Origin: an uncultured Muribaculaceae bacterium
GTDB taxonomy: Bacteria; Bacteroidota; Bacteroidia; Bacteroidales; Muribaculaceae
Assembly: GCA_910584905.1 (NCBI GenBank)
Contig: CAJUCQ010000023.1
Span: 35,107-99,106 of the forward strand
Length of the DNA stretch: 64,000 nt
Direction: 5' to 3'
The notes under the pieces are model-generated. The model did not search any database and was not told the DNA's origin. It worked only from the letters and a program-made list of their open reading frames with translations. The position numbers and the translations under genes were made by a program. Position 1 is the first letter of the stretch; every line of letters begins with the position of its first letter. Positions 52,001 to 60,732 of this stretch are shown piece after piece.

Positions 52001-54606
52001 CGGCCGTGGCTACGATGTATAACCGCGCGCTTAGCGCGATATCGCCTCTACGGTGGCCGGGAGCGTTCCGCAAGGCAATTTCGTATGCGACGCTCAACGT
52101 GGGCGGGCCGTCGGCGATGCTCAGCGAGGCTACCCGCTTCGGACGCCTGCCGCGGCAGGAGATTTCGCCGGCTGAATTGTACGCGTTTCTTTATCTCAAC
52201 AGCGACGCGATGTATGCTCGCGGCGGTATGATGATGAAAAATATGGCCACGATGCGGTTTGACTCGGCCGCTTCAGTGGAATCCGCAGATAATGATTATA
52301 TGCTCCGCGAGGGCGAGACTGTTACGGGCGCTGTCGAGGCCCCGGGTGCCGAGGCGGACAACGGCGGGGAGAACGGACGCGAGCAGACATTCCGCCCGTC
52401 GGAGGTGCTTCAGGCGTTCTGGAAGCCCGAGCTGACTACGGGTCCGGACGGGGTGATAGAGCTGAGTTTCACGGCACCTGAGGCCATAGGCGCATGGACG
52501 CTGCAGGCCTTTGCGTGGACGCCGGAGCTTGCGAGCGCGGGGCTGACGCACAATGCCGTATCGGCCAAGCCCGTGATGATTGCGCCGACGCTGCCGCGTT
52601 TTGTCCGTCAGGGCGACGAGCCCGTGCTGACGGCTACGGTCTACAACAATACTGACGACAGCTGCTCGACGGCGGTAGTGTTCGACGTTCGGGATATGTC
52701 CGGCAATGAGGTTGTCGCGGAGCGTCGCTTCGAGCTTCCGGCCATCGAGGCCGAAGGGTCGGCGGTCGTCCGTCTTCCTATCAGCGTGCCTACGGACGCT
52801 TCCGGGCTGGTCTACAAGGTGATTGCCGAGGGGGCCGGCTTCAGAGACGGCGAACAAGGCATAATCCCGGTGCTTGAATCGGCGTCGACGGTGATTGAAT
52901 CCGAGACGTTCTATCTCAACCCCGGGAGCGACGCGGCTTACACGCTGACGCTTTCGCCCCGCGACAATTTTGACTACACGCTGCAATATTGCCAAAACCC
53001 CGTATGGACTGTTGTGAAAGCTCTCCGCGGGGGCACGGGCGAGGCGACGACGGCGCCGGAAATAGCATCGGCCATATTCAGCAATCTCGCGGCCATGCGC
53101 ATTGTCAGCGACAATCCGGGGATTGCGGAGGTGATACGCGCGTGGAAGGAAAACCCGACGGAAGAGGCCCTCAAGTCGATGCTGATGAAGAATGAAGAGC
53201 TTAAGGCTCTTGTTTTGGAATCGACCCCGTGGGTTTCTGCGGCTGAGAGCCAAAGCGCGCGAATGAGCGCCCTCGCCGAATATCTCGACCGGGACGAGGC
53301 CGAAAAGCGCACCGACCGTCTATTCGCCCGCTTGTCAAGTCTCAAGAGCGAAGGCGGGCTGAAGTGGGCCGAGTGGAGCGACGCGGCGTCTTATTGGGCA
53401 ACCGAATCGGCGCTGATTACGTTCGGGATAGCTCGCTCGATGGGACTTACGTCGGGCTACGACCGGCTTATCGACAGCTATTCGGAGGCGGGCCTGAGGT
53501 ATCTCGACCTGAGCCGCTACGTGCGCGAGAGCAAGGGGACGGACCTGATGTTTGCCTATCTCCACGGGCTGTATGCGCCGGAGGCAGGGACAGCGTCGAA
53601 AGAGGCGCAGGCTCTCGTAGACCGCACGCTGAGTTATGCGGTCAAAAATTTGTCGAAGCTTTCGACTGTCGAAAAGGGCTATGCCACGCTGGCGCTCAAG
53701 GCTTACGGCCGCGAAAGCGAGGCCCTCGCTGCGGCGCGTTCGATTGAACAGTTCGGAGTCATGAGTGCCGACCAAGGGCTGAGTTTCCCGTCGGTTGATG
53801 ACATCCGCGGCTACGCCACGCTCATCCAAGCGCTGAAGGCTACGGGGGCGTCGGCGGCGACACTCGATGCGATGCGGCAATGGATTACGGTGCGCGCGCA
53901 GGCCACCGACGACCTCGGGGCGTGGAATCCGGATTATGTCGTGGCGGCGGTGATGCTCACCGGGACGGTGTGGACCGACACGCCGGTATCGAACTCGGTG
54001 ATTGTCGACGGTCGGGCACTCGAAATTCCGCGCGAGGAAAGCGCCACGGGTTATTTCAGCGTTCGCCTCCCCTCCTCCGGCGGCAAGACGATGCGCCTGA
54101 GCGTGCGGCCCAACGGCGTGACGCCCTCTTACGGGTCGGTGACAGGCGTCGGCAAGCTACCGGCCACTGAAATCAAGGCTCGGCCGGGGCGCGACCTCGC
54201 CGTGGAGAAGCGCATCATGGTGCGCCGCGGCGGGAAATGGGTCGACGCTTCGGCGACAACGATTGAAGTCGGCGAACGCGTGCGCACGGACCTCGAAATC
54301 AAGGCGGGCCGCGACATGGAGTATGTGACAGTCACGGACGAGCGCGCTTCGGGGATGGAGCCGACGGACCAGCTGCCGGGCTATGTGTTCGACGGCGGGA
54401 CGGCTTTCTACCGCGAGAACCTTGATGCGTCGACGCGCCTGTTTATTTCACGGCTTCCGAAGGGAACCTACCACCTGAGCTACGAACAGACAGCCGTTAC
54501 AGCCGGGGTGATGGCGTGCGGGATATGCACGGTGCAAAGTCAGCTCGCACCGGAGCTTAACGCGCGCAGCGGCGGATGCCGACTGAGAGTCGACTTCGCG
54601 GAATGA
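49048..54606 (+). CDS. Large alpha-2-macroglobulin-like protein without thioester
   Basis: A 1852-aa secreted or periplasmic protein, signal peptide or anchor about 1-20. Order: helical N-terminal region (to about 330); macroglobulin (MG) beta domains including a carboxypeptidase-regulatory-like segment (about 430-490) and an MG2-type domain (about 515-620); an A2M signature (FWKPELTTGPDGVIELSFTAPEA, about 1121-1143); and an all-helical terpenoid-cyclase-like domain (about 1310-1650). The CxEQ thioester expected near residue 1310-1330 is absent (GGTGEATTAPEI there). In proteobacteria such proteins trap proteases; the thioester-less group is less understood. Flanked by terminators, so monocistronic. 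Confidence 0.88.
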   Translation: MRKFLILTTIILTAMTAFLSLRGGEPDFAYPADVLAKADSLMAASAKLDAAEGGAQRVYALELVSRASTLIDPDSAFALPRRIRLAAEREAYAPARALMILLEAEITENIYRAERWKYDRVEIPDEPLADDMSAWSGRQFKARVETLVREAAKVALTDVSAPTGTFAECLKGNAHSELLTPTVALFVFNRGAVLLKETGNAAGARELYEEALKLTEAPEEAYFAIRCALLESADNEVAKPEDKLLTELRALYNEYRDCEGARYVLVEAGKRMQMPASPDKEAKRAFMDDVALIDESLKAFPNWYNNGELRLIRERLTRPMIEVAASDMCAPGSELDIRIRQNFTEKATLEIRRLPVNTDSYGKDAVMSAKVVRSITLKPSGKDDFAVESHERVRLTDDGLYLLVASTGNDEDKAARYNVCEVRVVPWIPVKLSGVDNPMAAVVNSADGSPEEGVTVRTARGSSTSYTTRGTTDASGLAKLTFSERSYTNRLRLSRAGRVIDYGYMPMERYEHDKALTSPVYDADVMTSRALYHAGDTVEWAAVVSMAERGATDRTPTTVAAGKRVKAVFYDANDKEIDSLTATTDAYGRVYGAFATKTGALTGDYRIVVSGAKGEGLYGSRYVTVSDFKLATFEVKITRVERDTPVSGEVRLSGEAMTYAGMAVGDAAVAVELTATSPWWWYRDYSKPQKMLGTVEARTDGNGAFTVELPADMLAPGKDYFMIEAEASVTAQGGETRTASRNFTLGKPYALNASTLRTTIDAAKPFKVRIEATTPNEGEKAPAFAVRWTLAKAGAAEKALVSGDAMTGESASIDASGLPAGIYEVSVCPVDEALADKATGAAFTLYNTSTGAMPEGSVLFVPESEAAIDAHDTGEILVGVERDNTTVYVAVCEGSKITSTEVRRLGRGFHRLAVKGSSAPDVESRATVFAVRDCRIYRSDVSLTLPPAASIRLTGESLRDKTTPGGAEHWRIRFAESTGAPLSGAAVATMYNRALSAISPLRWPGAFRKAISYATLNVGGPSAMLSEATRFGRLPRQEISPAELYAFLYLNSDAMYARGGMMMKNMATMRFDSAASVESADNDYMLREGETVTGAVEAPGAEADNGGENGREQTFRPSEVLQAFWKPELTTGPDGVIELSFTAPEAIGAWTLQAFAWTPELASAGLTHNAVSAKPVMIAPTLPRFVRQGDEPVLTATVYNNTDDSCSTAVVFDVRDMSGNEVVAERRFELPAIEAEGSAVVRLPISVPTDASGLVYKVIAEGAGFRDGEQGIIPVLESASTVIESETFYLNPGSDAAYTLTLSPRDNFDYTLQYCQNPVWTVVKALRGGTGEATTAPEIASAIFSNLAAMRIVSDNPGIAEVIRAWKENPTEEALKSMLMKNEELKALVLESTPWVSAAESQSARMSALAEYLDRDEAEKRTDRLFARLSSLKSEGGLKWAEWSDAASYWATESALITFGIARSMGLTSGYDRLIDSYSEAGLRYLDLSRYVRESKGTDLMFAYLHGLYAPEAGTASKEAQALVDRTLSYAVKNLSKLSTVEKGYATLALKAYGRESEALAAARSIEQFGVMSADQGLSFPSVDDIRGYATLIQALKATGASAATLDAMRQWITVRAQATDDLGAWNPDYVVAAVMLTGTVWTDTPVSNSVIVDGRALEIPREESATGYFSVRLPSSGGKTMRLSVRPNGVTPSYGSVTGVGKLPATEIKARPGRDLAVEKRIMVRRGGKWVDASATTIEVGERVRTDLEIKAGRDMEYVTVTDERASGMEPTDQLPGYVFDGGTAFYRENLDASTRLFISRLPKGTYHLSYEQTAVTAGVMACGICTVQSQLAPELNARSGGCRLRVDFAE

Positions 54607-54630
54607 GGCCTGCCGAGCGCGGGTGAACTA

Positions 54631-54668
54631 AAAATGCGTGCCGTTGTTTCACAATTGGCACGCATTTT
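54631..54668 (+). terminator. Terminator after the macroglobulin gene
   Basis: Perfect 12-bp inverted repeat AAAATGCGTGCC (54631-54642) and GGCACGCATTTT (54657-54668), loop 14 nt, ending in four T. Its right arm overlaps a sigma-54-like promoter. Confidence 0.8.
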
Positions 54669-54671
54669 GCA
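54655..54671 (+). promoter_or_regulatory. Sigma-54-like -24/-12 promoter before groES
   Basis: TTGGCACG-CATT-TTGCA matches the RpoN consensus YTGGCACGrNNNTTGCW at all fixed positions except the r. A start near 54682 would give a 42-nt leader to groES. No good TAnnTTTG box and no CIRCE repeat were found in the same region. Because the sequence is also the terminator's right arm, the match may be accidental. Confidence 0.4.
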
Positions 54672-54723
54672 TGTGTACGATATTCAGAAAACATCAAAAA
54701 CAACATTCTAACATATCTCATAA

Positions 54724-54999
54724 ATGAAACTCAAACCTTTAGCAGACCGCGTCATCATCAAGCCCTGCGCGGCCGAAGAAGTGACAACGGGCGGCATCAT
54801 CATTCCTGACTCGGCAAAAGAAAAGCCCCAGCGCGGGACTGTTCTCGCCGTGGGCACGGGCACCAAAGACGAAGAAATGACCCTCAAGGAGGGCGACAGC
54901 GTGCTCTACGGCAAATACGCCGGGACTGAAATCGACCTTGACGGCGAGAAGGTGCTGATTATGCGCCAGAACGAAGTTCTCGCCGTAGTCGAGGCTTAA
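54724..54999 (+). CDS. groES: Co-chaperonin GroES
   Basis: A 91-aa GroES heptamer subunit, the lid of GroEL. LKPLADRVIIKPCAAEEVTTGGIIIPDSAKEKPQRG spans the core and the mobile loop; the roof beta hairpin and C-terminal YAGTEIDLDGEKVLIMRQNEVLAVVE are normal. Start at ATG 54724. It is 42 bp before groEL. Confidence 0.97.
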   Translation: MKLKPLADRVIIKPCAAEEVTTGGIIIPDSAKEKPQRGTVLAVGTGTKDEEMTLKEGDSVLYGKYAGTEIDLDGEKVLIMRQNEVLAVVEA

Positions 55000-55041
55000 A
55001 CAGGAATTGAGAATCATATACCCCACAACAGCACAAGTATC

Positions 55042-56676
55042 ATGGCAAAAGATATCAAATTCAACAATCAGGCTCGCGAAGAGCTGAAGAAGGGCGTTGA
55101 CGCACTCGCCGACGCCGTAAAGGTAACGCTCGGCCCGAAAGGCCGCAATGTCATCATCTCGAAGCAGTTCGGCGCTCCGCACATCACCAAGGACGGTGTG
55201 AGCGTGGCCCGCGAAGTAGAGCTTGAAGATGAGTTCCAGAACATGGGCGCCCAACTTGTAAAAGAGGTTGCGTCCAAGACGGGCGACGATGCCGGCGACG
55301 GCACGACGACAGCCACCGTGCTCGCACAGGCCATCATCGCCGTTGGCCTCAAGAACGTGACGGCCGGCGCCAACCCCATGGACCTCAAGCGCGGCATCGA
55401 CAAGGCTGTGGCCGCCGTTGTTGCCAACATCAAGGAAATGAGCGAGGAAGTAGGCGACGACTTCAAGAAAATCGAGGACGTGGCCCGCGTGTCGGCCAAC
55501 AACGACGAGACCATCGGTCATCTCATCGCCGAGGCCATGGAGAAGGTCAAGAAAGAAGGCGTAATCACCGTTGACGAAGCCAAGGGCACTGAAACGAACA
55601 TTGAAGTTGTCGAAGGCATGCAGTTTGACCGCGGTTATATCTCGCCCTACTTCGTGACCGACACGGAGAAGATGGAGTGCGACATGGACGCGCCTCTTAT
55701 TCTGCTCTATGACAAGAAAATCTCGAACCTCAAGGATATTCTTCCCGTGCTCGAAGGTTCGTCGAAGAGCGGCCGTCCGCTGCTGATTATCGCCGAGGAC
55801 GTAGAGCAGGACGCTCTTGCGGCTCTTGTGCTCAACCGTCTTCGCGGCACGCTTCGTGTATGCGCCGTCAAGGCTCCGGGCTTCGGCGACCGCCGCAAGG
55901 AGATGCTTGAAGACATCGCCGTACTCACGGGCGCAACCGTGATTTCGGAGGACAAGGGCATGCAGCTTGTGAACGCCACGATGCAGGACCTCGGCTCGGC
56001 CAACTCCGTGACGGTAAACAAAGACAACACCACCATCGTCAACCGCGACGGCGACAAAGAGCGCATCGCAGCACGCGTGGCTCAGATCAAGGCTCAGATT
56101 GAGACGACTACGAGCGACTACGACCGCGAGAAGCTTCAGGAACGCCTCGCTAAGCTTGCGGGCGGCGTGGCAGTGCTCCACGTGGGCGCCCCCTCGGAAG
56201 TTGAGATGAAAGAGAAAAAAGACCGCGTAGACGACGCTCTCAGCGCTACGCGCGCGGCTATCGCCGAAGGTATCGTTCCGGGCGGCGGCGTGGCTTATAT
56301 CCGCTGTCTCCCCGCTTTGGAGGGCCTCAAGGGCGCCAATGACGACGAACAGACGGGTATCGACATCGTGCGTCGTGCCATCGAAGAGCCCCTGCGCCAG
56401 ATTGCGGCCAACGCCGGCGTCGAAGGCGCGGTTGTGGTCCAGAAGGTGAGCGAAGGCAAGGGCGATTTCGGCTACAACGCCCGCACCGACACATACGAGA
56501 ATCTTCTCAGCGCCGGCGTGATCGACCCCGCGAAGGTGACCCGTGTGGCACTTGAGAATGCCGCCTCCATCGCCGGAATGTTCCTGACGACCGAATGCGT
56601 CATCGCCGAGAAGAAGGAGCCCGCCGCTCCCGCAGCCCCCGCTCCCGGCATGGGAGGAATGGGCGGCATGATGTAA
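55042..56676 (+). CDS. groEL: Chaperonin GroEL
   Basis: A 544-aa GroEL. The N-terminus AKDIKFNNQAREELKKGVDALADAVKVTLGPKGRNV, ATP-binding DGTTTATVLA (Asp87-type catalytic motif GDGTTT), and the C-terminal GGMGGMM tail are canonical. Transcribed with groES; a strong terminator follows. The coding strand is clearly G/T-rich at third positions compared with genes before 30 kb. Confidence 0.98.
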   Translation: MAKDIKFNNQAREELKKGVDALADAVKVTLGPKGRNVIISKQFGAPHITKDGVSVAREVELEDEFQNMGAQLVKEVASKTGDDAGDGTTTATVLAQAIIAVGLKNVTAGANPMDLKRGIDKAVAAVVANIKEMSEEVGDDFKKIEDVARVSANNDETIGHLIAEAMEKVKKEGVITVDEAKGTETNIEVVEGMQFDRGYISPYFVTDTEKMECDMDAPLILLYDKKISNLKDILPVLEGSSKSGRPLLIIAEDVEQDALAALVLNRLRGTLRVCAVKAPGFGDRRKEMLEDIAVLTGATVISEDKGMQLVNATMQDLGSANSVTVNKDNTTIVNRDGDKERIAARVAQIKAQIETTTSDYDREKLQERLAKLAGGVAVLHVGAPSEVEMKEKKDRVDDALSATRAAIAEGIVPGGGVAYIRCLPALEGLKGANDDEQTGIDIVRRAIEEPLRQIAANAGVEGAVVVQKVSEGKGDFGYNARTDTYENLLSAGVIDPAKVTRVALENAASIAGMFLTTECVIAEKKEPAAPAAPAPGMGGMGGMM

Positions 56677-56702
56677 AAGCAGGCGGTTCAGACCTCATTT
56701 AT

Positions 56703-56743
56703 ACGGCCCGTGTCCTTGAGATGACACGGGCCGTTATTTTTTT
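56703..56743 (+). terminator. Terminator of groES-groEL
   Basis: ACGGCCCGTGTC (56703-56714) pairs perfectly with GACACGGGCCGT (56723-56734), loop 8, then TA and seven T. Confidence 0.95.
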
Positions 56744-56827
56744 GCTACAGGGGCGAATCAGGAGTTGTAGCGATGGCGTTACAAAGACGTGTCATCATGC
56801 GTTTGTGTGTTTTTGATTTAACAAATA

Positions 56828-56859
56828 TTTGGAGAGGAGGTAGATTTTTCGTATCTTTG
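56828..56859 (+). promoter_or_regulatory. Promoter of the DUF4493 operon
   Basis: TTTG at 56828-56831, 20-bp spacer, TATCTTTG at 56852-56859: a complete consensus, leaving an A/T-rich leader of about 75 nt before the ATG at 56941. Confidence 0.8.
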
Positions 56860-56940
56860 TGGCGAATTTTTGCCATTTAAGCGGCATATCACATAGCATT
56901 CAATCATTTTATAATAAACAACTCAATTTATCGCAACAAG

Positions 56941-59376
56941 ATGAAAAAAATCGTTCTGACAGGAACAGCAGCTCTCGTCGTTGCCTGCACGTGTCTCACG
57001 GGTTGCAGCGATGATCCGGCGCAAGGCGGCGGAGTCACGGGCAAGGTTGTTCCGACAGTAAATCTTGACACGCGTGTGACGGCATCCGACCGCGGAGGAG
57101 CCGTCAAGGCACCGGCGTCGCGGGCGGAGAGCTCTGCAATGGAGATAGGGCTTGATGACCTGACTCTCACGCTAACGCCCAAAGACGGGTCGGAGCCTTA
57201 CACCTGCAAGGGCGTATCGTCCTTCCCTCTTGACAAGGAATTCAAGGTGGGCGAATATGAATTCGAAGCTTCTTACGGCGACCCCGAGGCCGAAGGATTC
57301 GACCTTCCGGCCTATTACGGCACTGAAAGTATAATCGTTGAAGAAAACCGCACGACGTCCGTCTCCCTTCAGGCAAGCCTCGTCAATTCGATGGTGAGCA
57401 TTGAATTCGGAGACGCGCTCGTAAATTACGCCACGAATCTGAGCGCACATCTCCAGACGACGGGCGACAAGATAGCGTTTGCCACGACTGAGACTCGCGC
57501 AGCGTATATCCGTCCGGGCGCGGCTAACGTGACGGTGACGATGACGAAGCCCAACGGCGTGAGCGGCACGGTGGCTATCCCCGTGTTTACGGCCAAGGCC
57601 AAGTATCACCACCACGTGAAGCTCGACGTCAACGGCGGCAGCGGCGATGCCGTGCTGAACATCACGTTCGACGATACGGTCGAGAACGAGGATGTTGAAA
57701 TCGAGCTTTCGGATGACATCCTCAATGCTCCGGCCCCTGTGGCCACGGCCAAGGGCTTCGTGCCGGGCGAGGCCGTGGAGTTTGTTCCGGGTCTTGGCGC
57801 CGGGAGCGAGATGGCAGTTGACATCACGGCGCAGGCGACGATAGCCTCGGCTGTGATGACGACCAAGAGCGCGTCGCTCCTTGCGGCGGGCTGGCCTTCG
57901 GAAATCGACCTCGTGAAGGCTACGCCAGCGGAGCAGCAGCAGCTTAAGGCTCTGGGGCTTTCGGCCCTCGGGCTGTTCAAGAACCCGGGGCGCATGGCCG
58001 TAGTTGATTTCACTGACATCACGCGTCATATAAGCTACGTCGAGGGCGGCGACAACACTACGGAAATCACGCTTACTGTGATTGACACGGCGTCGAAGAG
58101 CTCCGAGCCCGTGGTGCTCACGCTTGGTGCTCAGGAACTGGAGATGGGGCTGACGGCTGTGACGACGGCTTATCCCGAGGCTGCCGGCATGCCTATCGAA
58201 CTTATGCTCGATTATAACGGCCACAACCCGAAGGAAGAGGTGGATTTTCAGTATTTCAACGAACGCGGCACGTGGGACGCCCTCGAAGTAGTGAGCTTAG
58301 AGCCTGCGGGACGCTCGTCATCGAGCTTCAAGGCCGTGGTTAAGGCTCCTGCCATCGACTTCTCGGTTGAGATTCGCGCATACTGCGCCGCTCTTGCCAA
58401 GACGAGCGAGACGGTCGTGGTGAAGCAGGTTCCGTTCAGGCTTGAGAGCGACGAAAACGCCACGTTCGCGCGCTCGACGGTGCTGACGGTAAAGAGCAGC
58501 ACGCTTGACGCCTCTGCAGTGGCCAAAAGCGGCGAGCTCAAGCTGAGCCCGGCGGCGCCGGGGGCAAGCGTGAGCGTCGACGGCGCGGCCATCAGCATCA
58601 CCGGTCTTGAACCGGGGACGACCTACCGCGCCACCCTCAGCTATGACGGCGACGAGTGCAACGCGGCGTTCACCACCGAGTCGGCCACTCAGCTCGCCAA
58701 CGCGGGTCTCGAAGACTGGACGAGCACGGCCCACAAGAGCAACTGCGTCGAATATTTCGTCGGCGGCGACTGGGGCACGCTCAACCCTCTGACCATCTCG
58801 CAGGTGGGAAGCGCAGCGAACGTGGCATACGCGGCCACTTCGGGCACGATTCCGACGACGGGTGTGTCCGGTCAAGGGGCCTGCATCCGCACCATCGGCT
58901 GGGGAGCAGGCACTACGGCCGCAGGCAGCATCAGCAAGATCAAGCACGTCGACCGCGGCGAGCTTTTCCTCGGGAAGTGGGGTTCGACCGTCAGCGACGA
59001 GGTTCTGCCGGACTATGGCATCGACTTCGCCTCGCGTCCGTCGGGACTTACATTCAAATATAAGTTCACAAAGGTCAAAAATCACACGGGCTACGCTGAG
59101 GTGAGAGTTCTCGACGCATCGGGGGCCACGATAGCGCAGAACAGCACCGAAATCGACAGTCAGCCGGATTACACGGACCTAAGCCTCCCGCTGAGCTATG
59201 CGGCCGGCTCGGCCAAGGCCGCACGACTCATCGTGATTTTCCGCTCGACCAACTCGGGCAAGCCCATCGACGGCAATGCGCTCGGGAAATCGGACGTCAA
59301 CACCGTGTCGATTCAAGCCAGCAAGGTACACACCGGCTCGGAACTTTATATCGACGACGTACAACTCAACTATTAA
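56941..59376 (+). CDS. DUF4493 lipoprotein with C-terminal PCMD-type domain (first of three)
   Basis: An 811-aa surface lipoprotein, signal peptide ending CLTGC (Cys22). Residues about 25-260 are a DUF4493 domain, a fold related to fimbrillin-like adhesins, with repeated beta strands. About 260-570 are further beta domains; about 575-811 is a putative carbohydrate-metabolism domain (PCMD), beginning LANAGLEDWTS and ending LYIDDVQLNY. Probably exposed on the cell surface; possibly glycan binding or adhesion. The first gene of a tight operon behind a consensus promoter. Confidence 0.82.
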   Translation: MKKIVLTGTAALVVACTCLTGCSDDPAQGGGVTGKVVPTVNLDTRVTASDRGGAVKAPASRAESSAMEIGLDDLTLTLTPKDGSEPYTCKGVSSFPLDKEFKVGEYEFEASYGDPEAEGFDLPAYYGTESIIVEENRTTSVSLQASLVNSMVSIEFGDALVNYATNLSAHLQTTGDKIAFATTETRAAYIRPGAANVTVTMTKPNGVSGTVAIPVFTAKAKYHHHVKLDVNGGSGDAVLNITFDDTVENEDVEIELSDDILNAPAPVATAKGFVPGEAVEFVPGLGAGSEMAVDITAQATIASAVMTTKSASLLAAGWPSEIDLVKATPAEQQQLKALGLSALGLFKNPGRMAVVDFTDITRHISYVEGGDNTTEITLTVIDTASKSSEPVVLTLGAQELEMGLTAVTTAYPEAAGMPIELMLDYNGHNPKEEVDFQYFNERGTWDALEVVSLEPAGRSSSSFKAVVKAPAIDFSVEIRAYCAALAKTSETVVVKQVPFRLESDENATFARSTVLTVKSSTLDASAVAKSGELKLSPAAPGASVSVDGAAISITGLEPGTTYRATLSYDGDECNAAFTTESATQLANAGLEDWTSTAHKSNCVEYFVGGDWGTLNPLTISQVGSAANVAYAATSGTIPTTGVSGQGACIRTIGWGAGTTAAGSISKIKHVDRGELFLGKWGSTVSDEVLPDYGIDFASRPSGLTFKYKFTKVKNHTGYAEVRVLDASGATIAQNSTEIDSQPDYTDLSLPLSYAAGSAKAARLIVIFRSTNSGKPIDGNALGKSDVNTVSIQASKVHTGSELYIDDVQLNY

Positions 59377-59388
59377 AGCAGAATCGAC

Positions 59389-60714
59389 ATGAACACCAAA
59401 ATATTCAGCACACTCGCGCTCGGGGCGGCCCTGACGGGGCTCTGCGCCTGCGACAACTGGGTGGCACCGACAGGCACTGACGGCGAACTCGACATGAAGG
59501 CACTGTCAGTCGATGTGTCGGAAATAGAGAAAGTCATCACCATCAACGCCGGGACCGACGTGCGCTCTCGCGCGGCGGAGTATAACGTCAACGACTTCAC
59601 CGTCAAAATCAGCGACGGCGGCGGCGCCGTGGCCGGACAATGGACCTACGAAACGACACCCGAAGTGGCGACCCTGAAGCCCGGGGCTTACAAGCTTGAG
59701 GTTTATTCCCATGAAGTCCAACCCGCGGAATGGGAAAAGCCCTACTTCTATGCAAGCAAGGATTTCACCATCATCTCGGGAGCAATCGAGCGCATCGGGA
59801 CACTGACGGCGAAGCTTGCCAATTCGGCTGTAAGCATCCGCTTCGACGAGAAGCTCATGCGCTATCTCGGCGAAGACGTTACTGTCGAGGTGAAAGCCAA
59901 CGACGGCGGCACGCTCGTGTACACCCCGACGGAAACGCGCAAGGGCTATTTCCGCATCATCGACGGCTCGACGACGATGGTCGTCACCTTCAGCGGGACC
60001 GTGAACGGTTACAGCGAGAACTTCACGAAGACACTGACTGACCTTGAGGCCGGACAGCACCGCATCATCACGTTCAAGGCCGGGACGAACCCGAACCAGA
60101 CACCCGACGAGACGGGCACAATCGACCCGTCGACGGGCATCGTCATCGACGCCTCGGTTACGGACGAGGATGTCGACGGCAGCATCACCTTTGAAGAGGA
60201 AATCCTCGACGCCGGCGACCGCGAGGGTAAAGAAGATAATCCCGAAGAGCCCAATCCTCCGACACCTCCGGGCGACACAGACATCGAATTCGTCCTCTGT
60301 GACGACCTCTTGCCTGAAGACGTGTATAACTACAACGAGTTCGGCGACGGCTCGGAGCTTGCACCCGGCACCAAGCAGGCAAAGATGACCATCAACTGCC
60401 CGGGCAAAATCGCCGGTCTTACTGTTGACATCAAAAGCCCGTACCTTACGGACGAATTCCTTGGAGGCGTAGGGCTCAGCACCCACTTCGACCTCACGGA
60501 CCCCAAAGAATTCGAGAGCGCTCTCAAGGGCTTCGGCTTCCCGGTGAAGAATGAGGTTGCAGGCAAGACGACGGTTGACTTCAACATCACAACCCTTGTG
60601 CCTCTCCTCAGTCTGAGCGGCGATGACACGCTGGAACACACGTTTGTCATCACTGTGACGGACGAAAGCGGCACCAAATCAGAAAAATCACTTACATTCA
60701 CAGGGCATGACTAA
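59389..60714 (+). CDS. DUF4493 lipoprotein (second of three, no PCMD domain)
   Basis: A 441-aa lipoprotein, signal peptide with Cys at about 20 and 22 (LCAC). A DUF4493 domain covers about 35-250 (SRAAEYNVNDFTVKISD, ETRKGYFRI), then a Glu/Pro/Asp-rich linker (about 280-300, with PEEPNPPTPPGD) and a C-terminal beta domain. It lacks the PCMD domain present in both flanking proteins. Starts 12 bp after the first gene and 18 bp before the third, so it is translated from the same mRNA. Confidence 0.8.
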   Translation: MNTKIFSTLALGAALTGLCACDNWVAPTGTDGELDMKALSVDVSEIEKVITINAGTDVRSRAAEYNVNDFTVKISDGGGAVAGQWTYETTPEVATLKPGAYKLEVYSHEVQPAEWEKPYFYASKDFTIISGAIERIGTLTAKLANSAVSIRFDEKLMRYLGEDVTVEVKANDGGTLVYTPTETRKGYFRIIDGSTTMVVTFSGTVNGYSENFTKTLTDLEAGQHRIITFKAGTNPNQTPDETGTIDPSTGIVIDASVTDEDVDGSITFEEEILDAGDREGKEDNPEEPNPPTPPGDTDIEFVLCDDLLPEDVYNYNEFGDGSELAPGTKQAKMTINCPGKIAGLTVDIKSPYLTDEFLGGVGLSTHFDLTDPKEFESALKGFGFPVKNEVAGKTTVDFNITTLVPLLSLSGDDTLEHTFVITVTDESGTKSEKSLTFTGHD

Positions 60715-60732
60715 GCTCCAAGACAGCAAGAA

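Noticed and set aside
54606..54723. CIRCE/HrcA operator before groES
   Set aside because: I looked for TTAGCACTC-N9-GAGTGCTAA; the only inverted repeat there is the terminator AAAATGCGTGCC/GGCACGCATTTT, which is not CIRCE.
54739..56181. 480-codon open frame on the minus strand opposite groES-groEL
   Set aside because: Antisense to two unmistakable conserved genes; its residues have no family features and it crosses the groES-groEL junction. It results from codon bias.
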